Assembly: GCF_028021195.1 (NCBI RefSeq)
Contig: NZ_CP115668.1
Location: 1,240,001 to 1,304,000 of the forward strand
Source of the DNA: Cutibacterium equinum
GTDB lineage: Bacteria > Actinomycetota > Actinomycetes > Propionibacteriales > Propionibacteriaceae
Direction of reading: 5' to 3'
DNA: 64,000 bases
The notes under the pieces are model-generated. The model was given only the letters and a program-made list of their open reading frames with translations, was not told where the DNA came from and did no database searches. Every line of letters begins with the position of its first letter. The stretch's first letter is position 1. The translations under genes were made by a program, and so were the position numbers. This document shows positions 53,469 to 62,717 of the stretch, in pieces.

Positions 53469-56400
53469 GAAGCCATCCTGTGCTGTCGCGGTGCTGCCGT
53501 CGAGGGATCCTTCGGGGTCAAGGCCGGGCATCCAGCCCTCGCCGGACAATGGCCGCAACCGGTATTGGCAATAGCGGTGTATTCACCGGACTTGACGATC
53601 TTGATGGCCTTGTCCACGCTTGCCTCGATCCAATTCCTGCAACCCTCGACGGGTTCCATCTCATCGGGCCAGGGAACGTCCCAGAGCCCACTCTGGTGGT
53701 CGACCTTTGCGTCGGCTTGTCCCTTGCCCGCACCCATCCGAAGATGGACCAATTCCGCACCACTGACCGACGTCTTCCCAAGGCTCGAAACGCCACCGGA
53801 TGCGACGACGGCTTGGTAGACGCCGATCTGTAGACGGTGAGAGTTCTTCGTTTCAGGAGACGTACTGGTCCCGGTCTTGAGGTCCACCACGTAGCAGGCA
53901 CCCTGTGGGTCTCGCTCAAGCCGATCGATACTCCCCCGCACCCGCGCTACACCGGACGGCACCTCGATGGTGCCGTCGACTCGCACCTCAGCACCCAGAA
54001 ACTCTCGGTGACGTGACATCACCCAGCCGTCAAAACGCTTCAGCGCAGTCTTTGCGTCCTCGAGCTCGGCGGCTCGTTGCCACTCCGCAGTCAACTCGAT
54101 GTCAGGCCAGGAGTCCTCCAACTCCGCCAGCGCCTCGGGAAGGGACCATCGACCCATGTTTTCCGCGCAGATGCGATGAACAAGGGTGCCGATACTTGCT
54201 CGGAGGGCGGCCCCGCTACTGGCGCCGGCACGACGAGTCATGAACCAGCGTCGCGGACAGGTGAGCAACTCCCCAATGTGCGAAGCCCCCAGCTCGATCT
54301 CACCGTTGACGCCGGCCTGACGAGGGGCTGCCTCGCACCACCAGTTCCTCGGGTCAGCTTGGGGAACAAGTGGCCGCCCGCGATACTCCTCGCCGCGCAT
54401 GTCGTTCAAAAGCTGCTGGGCTTGACCCCGTACCGCAGGCGATTCGTTTTCGTCAGCAACTGCTCGACGCAGTTCACCGACAAGCTCGGTAAGGCTGGCG
54501 ACGTGCAAGACATCGGCGCCCTCCTCAAGGTGTGGGATTCCCGTCAATACCCCGGAAGGACGTTTGCCTTCGTCGGGAGAGTCGACAGAGCACAGCAGCA
54601 ATTGATCTGTCGCGCGGGAACACGCCACAAGCAACAGCCTGGTCTCAGCCCGAAGGTTCTCGGACCATCCAGGACTCGGCACGGGACCGTCTGGGGACCA
54701 CCTGTCTGCACCGACCAGGGAACCGGTGTGATTGTCGGCGGGCCAGTTGCCCTCTTCCAGTCCGCAAACGGCCACCACACTGAATTCTTTGCCCTTGACG
54801 CGATGAGCAGTCACGGCAGTAACCCCATCACGATCCTCATCAGACTCGCGCGCACGGTCTGCTGGGATCTGCTCGCGCCTGATCATGTCAATGAAACGCC
54901 GTCCTCCCGAGACACCAGCCATGGAATGGCCTGCCTCGGCGATGTCGAACAGAGAACACAGCCCGTCGAGATCACGGTCAGCCGAAGCATCGCCAGCCAA
55001 GGCACGACGCCGCAGCGCAGATGCCCACGGGCTGCCCTGCCACAAGGCCCACAAGGCTTCATGGCACGTACCGCCAGAGGCCACAATGCTGGCCGAACGT
55101 TGGATACGCCGGACGAAAGCGGCAAGTGGCTCGGCCAGAAGCTGTAGTCCAGGAGGCACAGTGGCCACGTCGTTGTCGTCCTGGAGCTCATCCTCGCCGG
55201 TGTCTTCGGCCGGCTCTGTCTTCTCCACGCAGGAACTGTCGTCGGCCGCCAGTTCTTGCAATACCTGCCAATTCAGCTCGTGCCCCACAACGAGTCGACA
55301 CCAGGTCTCGAGGCGATCAACGACATTGCGATCAATTCCTGCCAGCGGGTTTGTCATCAGGGCCGCCACGTCTCGCTGGCTCGGTTGGGACTGGGTAGCC
55401 AGACAGACCGCAGCCTCAAGAGCATTGAGAATCTGGGTCACGGCGTGGACGTCAGACAACACATGTTCATCTCGCGAGCGGACAACCGGTATGCCCTCAG
55501 ACGCGAGAATCGTCGCAATCACTCCCAACTCAGCCCCGTGACGGGTCACCACCGCCATCTCGTTCCAAGGGACCCCTTTGGCCACATGGGCATGACGAAG
55601 ACTTCCAGCAACCTTCCTCACCAGCCGAGTGGTACTACCCGCTCGAATGGCAGCTACCGTCCCTGAGTCTGTGGACGCGGCGTGATTCGCCTGCCGTCTC
55701 AGCCGGCGGGAAGACGGTACTGCTGGCATTGCCGTACGCAACGACTCAACGACGCCAGCAACATGCTCACTGTTGCGGTGATTGGTCGTCAGATGGTGAA
55801 CCGACACGTCTGGGAACTCGTCGATCAGATCGTCGAGACGTTCGGCAGATGCTCCACGGAAACCGTAAACCGTCTGGTCCGGATCAGCCGTCAGCACACA
55901 CGGAACATGGCACCGCGCCAGCTGGGCGATGAGGCGAATCTGGGAGGGATCGCACTCGGTCACATCGTCACACACCAACAGTTTGACCCGTGACCTCACT
56001 TCGTTGACTGCTCCTGGGCGTGCCAAGGCGATCCGAGCACGATGCACCGCCTCGGCGTAATCCACTGCCCCTTCCAGATCAAGCACGTCGAGGTAGTCGG
56101 CCAGGAACAGCCCAAGGACCTGCCATTGCGTCACTCCCCACCTCATCCCGGCAGCTGTGAGGTCCTGCGGGTCGCACCCTTCTTGGCGAAGTCTCGCCGC
56201 CATGACACGAACATCAGAAGCAAACTGAGAGGTCTGTGCACATGCCCGCAACTCCTCGGGCCAGTCCGACATGTCACGAGCCGCGAGAAGCTCCCTGATA
56301 CGAAACTCCTGCTCAGGGGCTGTCAACAGCCGTCCCGAACCTTGCTGAGCCGCAAGGATCCGCCTGGCCAAGGCGTGAACCGTCATGACATGAGGGTCCA

Positions 56401-56626
56401 GATGCGCACCCCCGAGTCGCCGCACGAGACCATTGCGCAAGGCCTGAGCAGCCGGTCGTGTCTGGCCCAGCAGCAAGACATCAGACAGGGATCCGCCAGC
56501 CTCGACGTAGCGTGCGGCCACCTCAAGACACACAGTTGTACGCCCGGTCCCTGGCCCTCCCATGACGACGACCGTTCCGGCCGCATCATCGAGCACCCCC
56601 ACCTGAGCGTCATCCCATTCATGCAT
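53465..56626 (-). CDS. adnA: AdnA-type helicase-nuclease subunit with Fe-S nuclease
   Basis: 1053 residues. Motor motifs are present but the P-loop is MGGPGTGRTTVCLEV, with Arg in place of the essential Lys; motif II reads LLVCDDVTECDPSQI, without the usual DExx. The nuclease is intact (RGSIDRLERDPQGACYVVDL, KTGTS, QIGVYQAV) and has cluster cysteines (LTCPRRWF and GCGHCPARAGC). So the subunit may be a nuclease with a weak motor. The start (56626, 56635 or 56659) is uncertain; 56626 has GGTGGGA upstream. Confidence 0.9.
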   Translation of the reverse strand: MHEWDDAQVGVLDDAAGTVVVMGGPGTGRTTVCLEVAARYVEAGGSLSDVLLLGQTRPAAQALRNGLVRRLGGAHLDPHVMTVHALARRILAAQQGSGRLLTAPEQEFRIRELLAARDMSDWPEELRACAQTSQFASDVRVMAARLRQEGCDPQDLTAAGMRWGVTQWQVLGLFLADYLDVLDLEGAVDYAEAVHRARIALARPGAVNEVRSRVKLLVCDDVTECDPSQIRLIAQLARCHVPCVLTADPDQTVYGFRGASAERLDDLIDEFPDVSVHHLTTNHRNSEHVAGVVESLRTAMPAVPSSRRLRRQANHAASTDSGTVAAIRAGSTTRLVRKVAGSLRHAHVAKGVPWNEMAVVTRHGAELGVIATILASEGIPVVRSRDEHVLSDVHAVTQILNALEAAVCLATQSQPSQRDVAALMTNPLAGIDRNVVDRLETWCRLVVGHELNWQVLQELAADDSSCVEKTEPAEDTGEDELQDDNDVATVPPGLQLLAEPLAAFVRRIQRSASIVASGGTCHEALWALWQGSPWASALRRRALAGDASADRDLDGLCSLFDIAEAGHSMAGVSGGRRFIDMIRREQIPADRARESDEDRDGVTAVTAHRVKGKEFSVVAVCGLEEGNWPADNHTGSLVGADRWSPDGPVPSPGWSENLRAETRLLLVACSRATDQLLLCSVDSPDEGKRPSGVLTGIPHLEEGADVLHVASLTELVGELRRAVADENESPAVRGQAQQLLNDMRGEEYRGRPLVPQADPRNWWCEAAPRQAGVNGEIELGASHIGELLTCPRRWFMTRRAGASSGAALRASIGTLVHRICAENMGRWSLPEALAELEDSWPDIELTAEWQRAAELEDAKTALKRFDGWVMSRHREFLGAEVRVDGTIEVPSGVARVRGSIDRLERDPQGACYVVDLKTGTSTSPETKNSHRLQIGVYQAVVASGGVSSLGKTSVSGAELVHLRMGAGKGQADAKVDHQSGLWDVPWPDEMEPVEGCRNWIEASVDKAIKIVKSGEYTAIANTGCGHCPARAGCPALTPKDPSTAAPRQHRMAS

Positions 56627-56902
56627 GGCAGACATCCCACCACTGACTGCCGACACCATCTGGGGCCAGTTGTTCCGTTTTGCCCGAACAACGTCGTCAA
56701 CAGCCGTTTTCTGGCCTCGCCGCGCGCCATGTGAGAGGGTGGAAGAGTTGTCTCACCACCATGAGACGTGTCCGCACGCTCGTAGTGGCTCACGACATCG
56801 CCGGTAGACCCGGATCTGCCGCGACCGCCGTGCCACATCGAGCGGCGCCACCGATTTCGACCGGAGCCGTGCGGAGAACCATCGCCCAACCTGAGGACCG
56901 TC

Positions 56903-57766
56903 ATGAATGAATCGGACCAGTCATCGGACGCCATCGCGACGCCCGATACCTCCGCCATCGCAAGAGTGGACCTCACAGAACGGGCGGCAGCTCGTACAGA
57001 TGTTGCCTGCGCCTCGCACATCGGACTCCGTCATGACACCAACCAGGACGCCGCAGCTCTCGGCGTCGACACCTCCGGGCGCCACATCGTCCTTGTTGTC
57101 GCGGATGGTGTCTCGTCGACCGACGGCGCTGAGGAGTGTGCCAGAATCGCCTCCATCACTGCGCGCGACTACCTGACAGCGACGATGTGCCAGGGGATGC
57201 CAGCCAGTGACGACGACATCGTCACCTTGTTCGAGCGGGCATTCCGGAAGGCTCACGAAGCAGTAATGAGCGCACCCAGCCCGATTGGTGCATGTACTTT
57301 GGCCGCCGCCGTTGCGACACAAGAACGCATCATCGTCGGCAACATCGGCGATACCCGAACCTACTGGTTCCCTGACGACGGCGGCGGTATCCGACTGTCC
57401 ATCGATGATTCCATGGCCCAGGCACAAATGGATCTGGGCATGTCTCGCCAGGAGGCTGAGGCGGGGATCGGCGCTCATGCGATCACGAAGTGGATTGGCG
57501 CTTCTGCCACCGACCTCGCCCCCCGCGTCATGGCCTATCAGCCGCAGCAATCCGGGTGGCTCTTGGTGTGCAGTGACGGGTTGTGGAATCACGTTCCCGA
57601 CCCTGACAACCTGGCCACGCTCATCGCAGATCTCGCGCACGCTGCGCGACCAACCGACCAGGGGCGTCCGGATCCAGCGGATGTGGCGGCCGGACTCATC
57701 GCCCACGCCAACAACTGCGGCGGCCATGACAACATCACTGTGGCGCTATGGCGCCGTGATGCTTGA
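56903..57766 (+). CDS. PP2C-family serine/threonine phosphatase
   Basis: 287 residues. PP2C motifs in order: GLRHDTNQDAAALGVD, IVLVVADGVSSTDGAEECAR, ACTLAAAVATQERIIVGNIG, DTRTYWF, LLVCSDGLWNHVPDPD, GGHDNITVALWRRD. Metal-binding acids are all in place. Soluble, no membrane segment. GAGGA lies upstream of ATG. Targets are unknown; in actinobacteria such phosphatases counter Ser/Thr kinases. A 276-base gap before it holds no gene that I can support, only promoter-like sequence. Confidence 0.9.
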   Translation: MNESDQSSDAIATPDTSAIARVDLTERAAARTDVACASHIGLRHDTNQDAAALGVDTSGRHIVLVVADGVSSTDGAEECARIASITARDYLTATMCQGMPASDDDIVTLFERAFRKAHEAVMSAPSPIGACTLAAAVATQERIIVGNIGDTRTYWFPDDGGGIRLSIDDSMAQAQMDLGMSRQEAEAGIGAHAITKWIGASATDLAPRVMAYQPQQSGWLLVCSDGLWNHVPDPDNLATLIADLAHAARPTDQGRPDPADVAAGLIAHANNCGGHDNITVALWRRDA

Positions 57767-57787
57767 TCCACCTGTAGGTTTGTCGTC

Positions 57788-58015
57788 ATGGAGATCAAGA
57801 TCGGCATCGTCAACACCGCACGTGAAGTCAGCATCGACGCCCAGGACAGCGCTGAGTCCATCGAGCGCCAGCTCCGGGACAGCCTCAGCAAGCCCGACGC
57901 CGTCCTCACCCTGACCGATGCCAAGGGCCGCAAGGTCCTGGTTCCCGCACGCGGGATCGCCTACCTCGACATGGGACAGCCCCACAGTCGTCAGGTGGGA
58001 TTTGGAGCTGCCTGA
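57788..58015 (+). CDS. DUF3107 protein
   Basis: 75 residues. MEIKIGIVNTAREVSIDAQD and GRKVLVPARGIAYLDMGQP are typical for the short DUF3107 proteins (mycobacterial TB9.4). Function unknown. It follows the PP2C gene by 21 bases and precedes rhlE with only the ferritin-like gene between, as in mycobacteria. Confidence 0.9.
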   Translation: MEIKIGIVNTAREVSIDAQDSAESIERQLRDSLSKPDAVLTLTDAKGRKVLVPARGIAYLDMGQPHSRQVGFGAA

Positions 58016-58037
58016 GCGCGGTCACAGGTGAACGTCG

Positions 58038-58068
58038 CGGGAGCTTCCGGTCATTGCGGAAGCTCCCG
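58038..58068. terminator. Hairpin between convergent genes
   Basis: 12-base perfect arms, CGGGAGCTTCCG and CGGAAGCTCCCG, loop of 7, no T run. It lies between the DUF3107 and ferritin-like genes. Confidence 0.55.
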
Positions 58069-58106
58069 TCGTCACGTGAGGCTCAACGCCTTTCGCCAGG
58101 CGTCGT

Positions 58107-58778
58107 TCACGGTTCGAGGCCAAGATCGATCATGCGTTCGTCATGGGCGCTCAACACACCGGCCATGACTTCATTGATGAGGTCGAGGTCATCGAACTCT
58201 CCCCCACCAGATCTCGTCAAGGCCGAGGTCAGCCCCTGATGACGGGCAAAGAGTCGTTGGGCCACCGACAGCACCTCCCCCACGAGGCGTCGAGCGAACA
58301 CAGACTCTGGCGATGCGTCACGCTGGCTTGCGATGGTGCGACGCATCGCAGCGTCCCATCGCACGCGGCTACCGGTACCCCGACCCAGCCACGGGCCGAA
58401 AGACCCACGGACCGGGCGAAGTTCGGGTGCGAGGTTCGGCTCGACCCGGTCCAGGAAATCGGCGATGAGATCTACGACGATATGGTCGCGCAGCAACACC
58501 TGAGACCAGGATTGAGAGGGCACGTATTCTTCGATGGACCCGATGAGAGGATCCACCTCGCCCAGCACAGCTCGGCCTGTCAGATGGGTTCTGGCTTCGG
58601 CCAGGATCTGCTGAACCTCAGCGCTGCGATCGACGATGAGGAAGCGGTCCGTCAGGTCGGTGGCCAGACTCATGCCGGCCACCGTCGCCGAGAACCCGTG
58701 CAACGCGCAGGATGCTGCGACCGACCAGAAGATCGGCACAACCGAGGAGTCATGGGGATGCGTGTCGTCGATGCTCAC
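58107..58778 (-). CDS. Ferritin-like-fold (MiaE-related) protein
   Basis: 223 residues. All-alpha protein; VDPLIGSIEEYVPSQSWSQV followed by LLRDHIVVDLIADFLDRVEP fits the ferritin-like proteins of actinobacteria (Rv3210c position by synteny). The diiron carboxylates of the family are not clearly seen here (SVAASCALHGFSATVAGMSL replaces the usual ELxAFxR-like helix), so metal binding is doubtful. Divergent from rhlE. Confidence 0.6.
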   Translation of the reverse strand: MSIDDTHPHDSSVVPIFWSVAASCALHGFSATVAGMSLATDLTDRFLIVDRSAEVQQILAEARTHLTGRAVLGEVDPLIGSIEEYVPSQSWSQVLLRDHIVVDLIADFLDRVEPNLAPELRPVRGSFGPWLGRGTGSRVRWDAAMRRTIASQRDASPESVFARRLVGEVLSVAQRLFARHQGLTSALTRSGGGEFDDLDLINEVMAGVLSAHDERMIDLGLEP

Positions 58779-58838
58779 CCCAACAGGTTAGAGGCTTGAC
58801 GGCATTGGAGGTAGGATGGCCCATGGTGTGTCGACCGC

Positions 58839-60557
58839 GTGACCTCGCAGGTCCACACCGCACGTGACATCGTCGCGGACCACTTTCGCACGACGACATC
58901 ACGAAGACCGACGATACGAAGAATGACGATACAAAAAATGACATCGGGCCTTGACGGGCCCACGCACGAAGAGGCCAAGACACTGACCGAGACCACTGTT
59001 TCCGTTTCCACCTCCTTCGCCGATCTCGGCGTGAGAGAAGACATCTGCCAGGCGCTGGAGGGGGTGGGAATCGTCTCCCCCTTCCCCATTCAGGCCATGT
59101 CCATCCCCATCTCCATCCAGGGCACCGATCTCATCGGCCAGGCTCGCACCGGCACAGGCAAGACCCTCGCCTTCGGTATTACCGTTCTGCAGCGCATCAC
59201 CCTGCCCGGCGACGAGGCATGGGAAGGGTTCGAGAACAAGGGCAAGCCCCAGGCACTGGTGATGTGCCCGACCCGTGAGCTCGCCCTGCAGGTGTCCAAG
59301 GACATCTCGACGGCTGCCTCGGTGCGCGGCGCGCGAGTCCTCACTGTCTATGGCGGTGTCGGCTATGAACCACAGATCGACGCCCTCAAGGAAGGGGTCG
59401 ATGTCGTCGTCGGCACCCCTGGGCGTCTCCTCGACCTATCCCAGCGCAAGGACCTCGACCTGTCCCACGTGCGCATCGTCGTCCTCGACGAGGCTGACGA
59501 GATGCTCGACCTGGGCTTCCTGCCTGACGTGGAGAATCTCATCGGCCGCACCCCGATCTCCCGCCAGACCATGCTCTTCTCGGCAACCATGCCGGCACCG
59601 ATCATGGCTCTGGCTCGTTCACAGCTGAACCGTCCTGTGCATGTGCGTGCCGAGGGTGCCGACGCCCAGGCCACTGTCCCCGACACCCGACAGTTCGTCT
59701 ACCAGGCTCATCCGATGGACAAGATCGAGGTCATCGGGCGCATCCTGCAGTCCCGCGACGTCGAGAAGGCCATCATCTTCTGCCGCACCAAGCGCGCATG
59801 CCAGCGTCTGGCCGATGACCTCGATGACCGTGGCTTCAAGGCTCGCGCGATCCATGGCGACCTCAATCAGGTCGCTCGTGAGAAGGCTCTCAAGAAATTC
59901 CGCAACGGCGAGGCCACCATCCTTGTCGCCACCGACGTTGCTGCCCGTGGTATTGACGTCACCGGGGTCTCTCATGTCATCAACCACGAATGTCCCGAGG
60001 ACGAGAAGACCTACGTCCACCGCATTGGCCGTACCGGACGTGCAGGAGCCAAGGGGGTGGCCGTGACCCTCGTGGACTGGGCTGACATCACCCGGTGGAA
60101 GCTCATCAACAAGGTGCTCGACCTTGATATCCCCGAGCCCGTCGAGACCTACTCCACCTCGCCGCATCTTTACACCGACCTCGACATCCCGGAGGGGACC
60201 AAGGGTGCTGTGCCTGAGGCTGAGAAGCGCGAGCGTCATCATCGCCATGACCATGACGACCACCACAAGCGCGGTGAGCACGGTGAGCCCCGTCGTCGTC
60301 GCAAGGACACCCAGGACTCTGACAAGCCCCGCCGCAAGCGCACACGTCGCCGCAATGGCAAGGTGATTCGTGATGGCAACGAGGTGCGCAGCGAGCATGG
60401 CACGAACGAGGCCACCAGTGACGCCACGTCTCCACACAACGACTCCGTGTCCCGCAAGGAGGGAGTGGCCAAGAAGGGCAAGGCCAGCACAAAGCTTGCC
60501 GGGGACAAGAGCGCTGGCAGCCTCCCGCGTCACCGCAGGGCACGCCGCTCCCTGTGA
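58839..60557 (+). CDS. rhlE: DEAD-box ATP-dependent RNA helicase (RhlE-like)
   Basis: 572 residues. Q motif SFADLGVREDICQALEGVGI, Walker A ARTGTGKTLA, PTRELALQ, TPGRLLDL, DEADEMLDLG, SAT, and HRIGRTGRAG are all present. The C-terminal ~130 residues are a basic, His-rich tail (HHRHDHDDHHKRGEHGE, RRKRTRRRNGK) likely to bind RNA. The N-terminal start is uncertain: GTG 58839 is the longest, ATG 58923 or 58938 are alternatives; the helicase core begins near residue 58. Confidence 0.92.
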   Translation: MTSQVHTARDIVADHFRTTTSRRPTIRRMTIQKMTSGLDGPTHEEAKTLTETTVSVSTSFADLGVREDICQALEGVGIVSPFPIQAMSIPISIQGTDLIGQARTGTGKTLAFGITVLQRITLPGDEAWEGFENKGKPQALVMCPTRELALQVSKDISTAASVRGARVLTVYGGVGYEPQIDALKEGVDVVVGTPGRLLDLSQRKDLDLSHVRIVVLDEADEMLDLGFLPDVENLIGRTPISRQTMLFSATMPAPIMALARSQLNRPVHVRAEGADAQATVPDTRQFVYQAHPMDKIEVIGRILQSRDVEKAIIFCRTKRACQRLADDLDDRGFKARAIHGDLNQVAREKALKKFRNGEATILVATDVAARGIDVTGVSHVINHECPEDEKTYVHRIGRTGRAGAKGVAVTLVDWADITRWKLINKVLDLDIPEPVETYSTSPHLYTDLDIPEGTKGAVPEAEKRERHHRHDHDDHHKRGEHGEPRRRRKDTQDSDKPRRKRTRRRNGKVIRDGNEVRSEHGTNEATSDATSPHNDSVSRKEGVAKKGKASTKLAGDKSAGSLPRHRRARRSL

Positions 60558-60619
60558 ACCACGATGGCAAGGGCACGGAGGGCCCTGCGACGAGCCCTAC
60601 ACCAGTGACGAATTAACCT

Positions 60620-61711
60620 TCAGTAGACCGTCTTCATCGCTGTGCGCACCTCGGACAGCGTCTGCTCCGCCACGGCATTGGCGCGCTCATTGCCGTCGCG
60701 AAGCACCTCGCGCAGGTGGCCCTCGTCAGCGGCGAGCTCGGCACGTCGCTGGCGAATCGGGGCGAAGTAGTCGTTGAGGGATGCGGTGAGACGCTTCTTG
60801 AGGGCACCCGAGCCACCGTCACCAATCTCCTCGGCAATCGCGGCCGGATCGCCGTTCTCGCACAAGGCCGTGAGCAGCACGAGGTTCGAGACCTCCGGAC
60901 GGTTCTGGGGGTCCCAGGTGATGTGCCGCTCGGCATCCGTCTTGGCCTTCTTGATGAGCTTGGCGGTCTGATCTGCGGTCATACCGAGCTCAATGGTGTT
61001 GCCCTTCGACTTGCTCATCTTGGTGCCGTCGAGTCCCAGAACGTGCGGGGTCGCCGACAGCAGAGCCTCGGGCTCGGGGAAGACCGGGGTGGAAGCGTCG
61101 GCACGTCCATACCTCTCGTCAAAGCGACGAGCAATGACCCGAGTCTGTTCAACGTGCGGCAACTGGTCGCGGCCCACCGGGATGAGGTTGGCCTTGCAGA
61201 AGAGGATGTCAGCGGCCTGATGAACCGGGAAGGTGAGCATGAGACCAGACATCGGGCGATCCGAGGTGGCCAGCTCATCCTTGACGGTCGGGTTGCGACG
61301 CAACTCGGCGTCTGTCACCAAGGACAGGAAGGGCAGCATCAACTGGTTGAGGGCCGGCAAGGCCGAGTGGGTGAAGATCGTGGTGCGGGTCGGGTCAATA
61401 CCGATGGCAAGGTAATCGGCGACATTCGACATGACGTTGGCCTGCAATTCGCCCACACCGTCACGGTCGTAGATGACCTGGTAATCAGCGATGATGAGGA
61501 AAGACTCGATCCCCGCATCCTGCAGCCGCACCCGATTGGCCAACGACCCGAAATAGTGACCGATGTGGAGGCTTCCGGTGGGACGATCTCCAGTGAGAAC
61601 CCGCCACTTCTCGGGATGGACGGCCAGATCAGCCTCAACCTTGTCACTGCGGGCTTGGGAACGCGCCAACGTGGCAGCGTTCGATCCGATCTCAGAAACG
61701 TCGCTGGTCAT
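60620..61711 (-). CDS. trpS: Tryptophan--tRNA ligase
   Basis: 363 residues. Class I signatures GSLHIGHYFGSLANRV and GTKMSKSKGNTIEL, plus the TrpRS features IIADYQVIYD, LMLTFPVHQAADILFCKANL, and PVGRDQLPHVEQTR. Charges tRNA-Trp in the cytosol. It converges with rhlE. No T-box or leader peptide is evident upstream. Confidence 0.96.
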   Translation of the reverse strand: MTSDVSEIGSNAATLARSQARSDKVEADLAVHPEKWRVLTGDRPTGSLHIGHYFGSLANRVRLQDAGIESFLIIADYQVIYDRDGVGELQANVMSNVADYLAIGIDPTRTTIFTHSALPALNQLMLPFLSLVTDAELRRNPTVKDELATSDRPMSGLMLTFPVHQAADILFCKANLIPVGRDQLPHVEQTRVIARRFDERYGRADASTPVFPEPEALLSATPHVLGLDGTKMSKSKGNTIELGMTADQTAKLIKKAKTDAERHITWDPQNRPEVSNLVLLTALCENGDPAAIAEEIGDGGSGALKKRLTASLNDYFAPIRQRRAELAADEGHLREVLRDGNERANAVAEQTLSEVRTAMKTVY

Positions 61712-61856
61712 CGATCATCCTTCCTCGCCACCCTCTTGGACGACGAGGAGACGCCGCCGGACAGGGCGGCCGTCACATCGTCAGTGCCGCACGCAGAAAC
61801 GCCACCACGAGGTGACATTCGCCGGTGCACTCATCATGTCGGACACTGTAGCAGTC

Positions 61857-62717
61857 TCACCGCACGTGCAGCACTCCACCTCGCAGTTGGATCCTCGTCA
61901 CGATTTCTCGGTAGGCCGTCTCACGAGTGAGATTGCACCCCAGGTCGTGGTCCTTCTTTCCGGTTCCGTGGTAATCGCTGGAGCCAGTGCGAACCAGCCC
62001 GAGCCGTCCACCCAGGTCGAAGAGCATACGGCGGGCTGCCTGGTCGTGCTCCTGATGTTCCACCTCGATACCGTCGAGTTGGTGATAGGCAGACAATGAC
62101 GCGATCACCTGCGGGGTGAGTACCTGTTGAGCCCCCCGGCCCCAGGGATGAGCCAGGATGGCGACGCCACCGGCTTTGTGAATGAGGTCGATACCGTCCT
62201 CCAGAGCCACGGTGTGGCGCGGCACGTACGCTGGCTTGCCGTCAGCGAGCCAGTCGCGGAAGGCTTCGTTGCGATCTTCGACGTATCCCTTGGCCACCAT
62301 CGCGTCTGCGACATGGGGGCGGCCCAGACTCGAGGTCGAGCCGGCCGCTCGACGGACATCCTCAATCGTCACCGGCATGCCGGCCTCGGTGAGTTTTTCA
62401 CACATGGCGCCCAGACGCCCTGTCCGGGAAGCCTGGGTGGCCCGCAACTGCCTCCCCAGAGCGGCATCGTCGCGACGCGGCCCGTAGCCCAGCAGGTGAA
62501 CGTCACGGCCACCGATGTGACACGTCATCTCGAGACCGGGAAGGAGCCGAACACCGAACCGTTGCCCGGCTGCCTGAGCCTCCTCCAGCCCGTCAAAGGT
62601 GTCGTGATCAGTCAGGGCGATGACGTCCAGACCGCTTGCGGCAGCCTTCATCATGAGGCGGGTCGGGGAATCCGTCCCGTCCGAGATCGAGGAGTGGGTG
62701 TGGAGATCGATTTTCAC
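61857..62717 (-). CDS. PHP-domain phosphoesterase (YciV/RNase AM-like)
   Basis: 286 residues. Metal-binding motifs KIDLHTHSSISDGTDSP, IALTDHDTFDG, GLEMTCHIGGRDVHLLGYG, AILAHPWGRG and TGSSDYHG make up the PHP active site. Homologues degrade 3',5'-diphosphonucleosides or trim RNA 5' ends. The GTG start shares a base with the stop of the dehydrogenase gene (TAGTG), so it is co-translated with it. Confidence 0.88.
   Translation of the reverse strand: MKIDLHTHSSISDGTDSPTRLMMKAAASGLDVIALTDHDTFDGLEEAQAAGQRFGVRLLPGLEMTCHIGGRDVHLLGYGPRRDDAALGRQLRATQASRTGRLGAMCEKLTEAGMPVTIEDVRRAAGSTSSLGRPHVADAMVAKGYVEDRNEAFRDWLADGKPAYVPRHTVALEDGIDLIHKAGGVAILAHPWGRGAQQVLTPQVIASLSAYHQLDGIEVEHQEHDQAARRMLFDLGGRLGLVRTGSSDYHGTGKKDHDLGCNLTRETAYREIVTRIQLRGGVLHVR

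Noticed and set aside
61712-61856. T-box or tryptophan leader upstream of trpS
   Set aside because: No T-box core sequence, no anti-terminator pair and no Trp-rich short frame is visible.
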